Assembly (NCBI GenBank): GCA_029010655.1
Contig: JAQXKW010000025.1
Span: 1-6,524 of the forward strand
Source of the DNA: Clostridia bacterium
Lineage (GTDB): Bacteria > Bacillota > Clostridia > Oscillospirales > CAG-272
DNA: 6,524 nucleotides
Direction: 5' to 3'
The notes below the pieces were generated by a model, which ran no database searches, was not told the DNA's origin, and saw only the letters and a list, made by a program, of their open reading frames with translations. This document shows, in pieces, positions 4,692-6,524 of this stretch (the stretch's first letter is position 1; the number at the start of each line of letters is the position of its first letter). Position numbers and translations under genes: made by a program.

Positions 4692-5444
4692 ATGAAAAAA
4701 ACTGCGTGGCTTTGTGGTTTTATCGGTCTTTCCGTAATATTCGGCATTTGCGCCGTGCTTATCGGCAATGCCGACACCGTTTTTCCCGACGGCTCGACTA
4801 TGCCGGCGGGAGCCGAGTCCTCCGTCACTTCCCCTCTGATTGTCATTGACCCCGGTCACGGCGGAGAGGACGGGGGCTGTTCTGCTGCCGACGGCACTCT
4901 TGAAAAGGACATTAATCTGCTTCAGTCGCAAAGCCTCTGCGACATGCTGAACGCCATGGGCATACCTACGGTTATGACGAGAACTGACGACAGCATGCTT
5001 TACGACAGGTACGGCGACCTTGAGGATTACACGGGGAGAAAAAAAGTATACGATTTGAAAAACAGGATCCGTTTTTCATCGGAATCGGGCGCTGTGGCAA
5101 TGATAAGTATACATATGAACAAATTCCCCGACGGAAAATACAAGGGAACGCAGGTTTACTACTCTCCCGACAATGACGGAAGCACTCAGCTTGCGGACTA
5201 CATTCAGAATTCGGTTTCAAAGAACCTGCAAAAGGACAATTCGAGGCTTATAAAAAAAGCGGGAAGCAATATTTATCTTTTGAACCGATCCGAAATCACC
5301 TCTGTTTTATGCGAGTGCGGGTTCCTCTCCAATCAGGAGGAAACAGAGCTTTTGAAAGACGGAGAATACAGAGAAAAGCTCAGTCTTTGCATAGCCTCAG
5401 CAGCCATGGAATGGCTTTTGAGCCCCTCGGAACAGACGAAATAA
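4692..5444 (+). CDS. cwlD: N-acetylmuramoyl-L-alanine amidase CwlD (spore cortex)
   Basis: Zinc amidase (Amidase_3 family) that removes the peptide side chain from muramic acid so that muramic-delta-lactam can form in spore cortex peptidoglycan; the lactam is the mark recognised by germination lytic enzymes. It should act at the outer forespore membrane. The 250-residue product has an N-terminal membrane segment or signal (about 5-25), a short linker, then VIDPGHGGEDGG with zinc ligand His56. Glu71 (LEKDINL), His141 (SIHMN) and catalytic Glu208 (LCECGFLSN) complete the site. It is close in size to Bacillus CwlD (about 237 residues), with no added binding domains, which favours CwlD over vegetative amidases. 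The start at 4692 follows the strong AAGGTGAGG (4676-4684) by seven bases and a sigma-E-like promoter. No terminator is seen before the tRNA-Leu promoter, so transcripts may end at the hairpin at 5628-5672. Confidence 0.88.
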   Translation: MKKTAWLCGFIGLSVIFGICAVLIGNADTVFPDGSTMPAGAESSVTSPLIVIDPGHGGEDGGCSAADGTLEKDINLLQSQSLCDMLNAMGIPTVMTRTDDSMLYDRYGDLEDYTGRKKVYDLKNRIRFSSESGAVAMISIHMNKFPDGKYKGTQVYYSPDNDGSTQLADYIQNSVSKNLQKDNSRLIKKAGSNIYLLNRSEITSVLCECGFLSNQEETELLKDGEYREKLSLCIASAAMEWLLSPSEQTK

Positions 5445-5482
5445 AAAAATCAGAAAATAATCAATCTTTTTTGAAAAAGGTG

Positions 5483-5511
5483 TTGACAAACGGACGCAGT
5501 TTTAGTATAAT
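5483..5511 (+). promoter_or_regulatory. Consensus promoter of tRNA-Leu(GAG)
   Basis: TTGACA (5483-5488) and TATAAT (5506-5511) are 17 bases apart. The start is expected near 5518, giving a leader of about 24 bases. That leader holds a 4-bp hairpin, GCGC-AAGA-GCGC (5523-5534), and a repeated CGCAGGC (5518-5524 and 5532-5538). Confidence 0.92.
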
Positions 5512-5541
5512 ACTACACGCAGGCGCAAGAGCGCAGGCAAT

Positions 5542-5626
5542 GCGAGAGTGGCGGAACAGGCAGACGCGCACGTTTGAGGGGCGTGTGGTTAACACCGTAC
5601 GGGTTCAAGTCCCGTTTCTCGCACCA
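5542..5626 (+). tRNA. tRNA-Leu (GAG)
   Basis: An 85-base class II tRNA with encoded CCA. The acceptor GCGAGAG pairs with TTCTCGC (last pair G.U). The anticodon stem CACGT/GCGTG has loop TTGAGGG-type geometry, with U33 at 5575 and anticodon GAG at 5576-5578. The variable arm is GGT-TAAC-ACC and the T-arm ACGGG/CCCGT surrounds TTCAAGT. It reads CUU/CUC codons. It is intact, even though a recombinase gene ends only 97 bases downstream. Confidence 0.95.
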
Positions 5627-5627
5627 T

Positions 5628-5672
5628 ATCGAGTATTCATAAGGGGTTTCACTTGTGAATACTCGATTTTTT
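5628..5672 (+). terminator. Terminator of tRNA-Leu(GAG)
   Basis: A perfect 12-bp stem, ATCGAGTATTCA (5628-5639) with TGAATACTCGAT (5656-5667), can be extended inward by four more pairs including one G.U. The T-run is 5667-5672. It begins two bases after the tRNA. Confidence 0.9.
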
Positions 5673-5696
5673 ATGTCTTGATACGGTTTTATGTAT

Positions 5697-5722
5697 GAGC
5701 AGGCGGAATGCCTGCTCTTTTT
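5697..5722 (+). terminator. Second hairpin terminator, between tRNA-Leu and the recombinase gene
   Basis: GAGCAGGC (5697-5704) and GCCTGCTC (5710-5717) form a perfect 8-bp stem with loop GGAAT, followed by five Ts (5718-5722). The T-run serves plus-strand transcription. Read from the recombinase side the stem is just past the stop codon but lacks a T-run, so it is a weaker terminator for that gene. Confidence 0.75.
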
Positions 5723-5723
5723 G

Positions 5724-6524
5724 CTATGCCGGTAGCGGCTCGGTCAGATACTCCACAGCAACACCTTTGCGGGTGTCTGCTTTGATGTGCTGCCTATTAG
5801 ATACCTCGGGTATTTCCACATATCCGACAAAGCGGTAATAGATTATGATTCTTTGGGTTCTGCTTTTGCCTGTACCCTCTGTTTCAAACACATCAATGTG
5901 GTCGATGAGTTCACGCAGAAGCGGTGCGGTCAGCCTGTCCATTCTCATGAACCTGCGGATTGCTGAAGTAAAGGTTTCACGGTCCCTTTCACATTGACCG
6001 CACTCGGAAAGCTTTTGGCGAAGAGTTTTTATCTTGGCTTTCAGTTCCAACCGTTCAAGCTCATACTTCTGGGACAACTGCATAAACCACTCGTCGCTTA
6101 CCTTGCCGGTAGCGTTATCTTCATAGAGTTTTTCGTAAAGCTGAGATACTGTATCGTTTAGCACGATTGTTTTTTGAAGCTCCTCTTCATCGTGCTTCTT
6201 TTCTCTCAACAGTTCCTTATCGGTCTTTTGCGCAAGAAGCTCGGCAAAGGCTTCTTCGTCCGATTCAAGGAACTCCGCCATTCGATGAAGCTCAAGCATA
6301 ACAACCTGCTCAATGGCATCTGCTCTGACATAGTGTCTGCCGGGACAGCTTCCTCGGTAATCTACCTTGTTGTTGGCACACACGAAATAGTGAATGTCCT
6401 TGTTGATAGTATTCGTATGATGACGGAGCTTACCGTGACAATCGCCGCAAAACAGCAAATCACAAAATATGCTTTTCTCACCGTTTTTAGGTTTGGGAGC
6501 TCTGCGCTTTGTTTTGGATATTAG
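5724..6524 (-). CDS. Large serine recombinase, C-terminal part (5' end outside window)
   Basis: Site-specific recombinase of the resolvase/large serine family, used by integrative elements for insertion and excision. The frame is open to the right edge, so 266 C-terminal residues are visible; the catalytic serine domain is outside. Reading inward from the edge: a basic linker (SKTKRRAPKPKNGEKSIF), a zinc ribbon with Cys26, Cys29, Cys49 and Cys60 (LLFCGDCHGKL ... YFVCANNK ... GSCPG), and a charged coiled-coil-like region (about 80-175). The end is a DUF4368-like module (ELIDHIDVFETEGTGKSRTQ, IIIYYRFVGYVEIP). A TTG at 6458 would be a false start because the recombinase sequence continues upstream of it. 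The order is that of gut-clostridial transposon recombinases. Stop is TAG at 5726-5724. Which element it belongs to cannot be told here. Confidence 0.9.
   Translation of the reverse strand, partial: LISKTKRRAPKPKNGEKSIFCDLLFCGDCHGKLRHHTNTINKDIHYFVCANNKVDYRGSCPGRHYVRADAIEQVVMLELHRMAEFLESDEEAFAELLAQKTDKELLREKKHDEEELQKTIVLNDTVSQLYEKLYEDNATGKVSDEWFMQLSQKYELERLELKAKIKTLRQKLSECGQCERDRETFTSAIRRFMRMDRLTAPLLRELIDHIDVFETEGTGKSRTQRIIIYYRFVGYVEIPEVSNRQHIKADTRKGVAVEYLTEPLPA

Larger units (their letters stand above)
5673..6524. mobile_element. Probable end of an integrated element carrying a serine recombinase
   Basis: The recombinase gene at the right edge points towards the tRNA-Leu and ends 97 bases from it. 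Large serine recombinase genes normally sit near one end of their element, so the junction with chromosome is likely between the tRNA terminator (ending 5672) and the gene stop (5724). The exact attachment core is not recognisable from one end, and the other end is outside the window. Confidence 0.5.

Noticed and set aside
5309..5698. Plus-strand open frame across the end of cwlD and tRNA-Leu(GAG)
   Set aside because: It overlaps the catalytic Glu208 region of cwlD in another frame and continues through a tRNA gene and its terminator.
6174..6524. Plus-strand open frame opposite the recombinase
   Set aside because: It is antisense to a recognisable recombinase with intact zinc-ribbon cysteines and has no ribosome binding site.

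Overview
The window looks like chromosome of a spore-forming, low-to-moderate GC Bacillota, most likely a gut-type clostridium (Oscillospiraceae/Ruminococcaceae-like). The grounds are the sporulation genes spoIIR and cwlD, sporulation-type promoters in front of both, a Bacillota-type elongator tRNA-Met with encoded CCA, strong purine-rich ribosome binding sites, and a large serine recombinase of the kind common in gut-clostridial integrative elements. The genus assignment is inference; no 16S or other marker is present.

Layout, left to right. The 3' three quarters of leuS (leucyl-tRNA synthetase) enters from the left edge. A consensus promoter and a structured leader then precede rpsU (ribosomal protein S21), which ends at an intrinsic terminator. 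Directly after that terminator's U-tract comes a D-2-hydroxyacid dehydrogenase of the glycerate dehydrogenase/hydroxypyruvate reductase type. Next is spoIIR, whose short upstream gap holds a sigma-F-like promoter overlapping a terminator-like hairpin. A tRNA-Met(CAU)-tRNA-Glu(UUC) pair with its own promoter and terminator follows. About 290 bp without genes but rich in small palindromes leads to a tRNA-Leu(CAG) on the minus strand. The spore-cortex amidase gene cwlD follows behind a sigma-E-like promoter, then a tRNA-Leu(GAG). The window closes with the 3' part of a large serine recombinase on the minus strand, probably the edge of an integrated mobile element.

How it fits together. leuS, rpsU and the four tRNA genes are translation functions; rpsU, the Met-Glu tRNA pair and both leucine tRNAs have TTGACA-N17-TATAAT promoters. 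The two sporulation genes belong to one known relay: SpoIIR, made in the forespore under sigma-F, triggers processing of pro-sigma-E in the mother cell, and cwlD here carries a sigma-E-like promoter and makes muramic-delta-lactam in the spore cortex. The most interesting signal is the spoIIR leader. A hairpin that would terminate read-through transcripts and bury the ribosome binding site straddles the predicted sigma-F start point, so only the sporulation transcript should escape it. No wholly new multi-gene system is visible.
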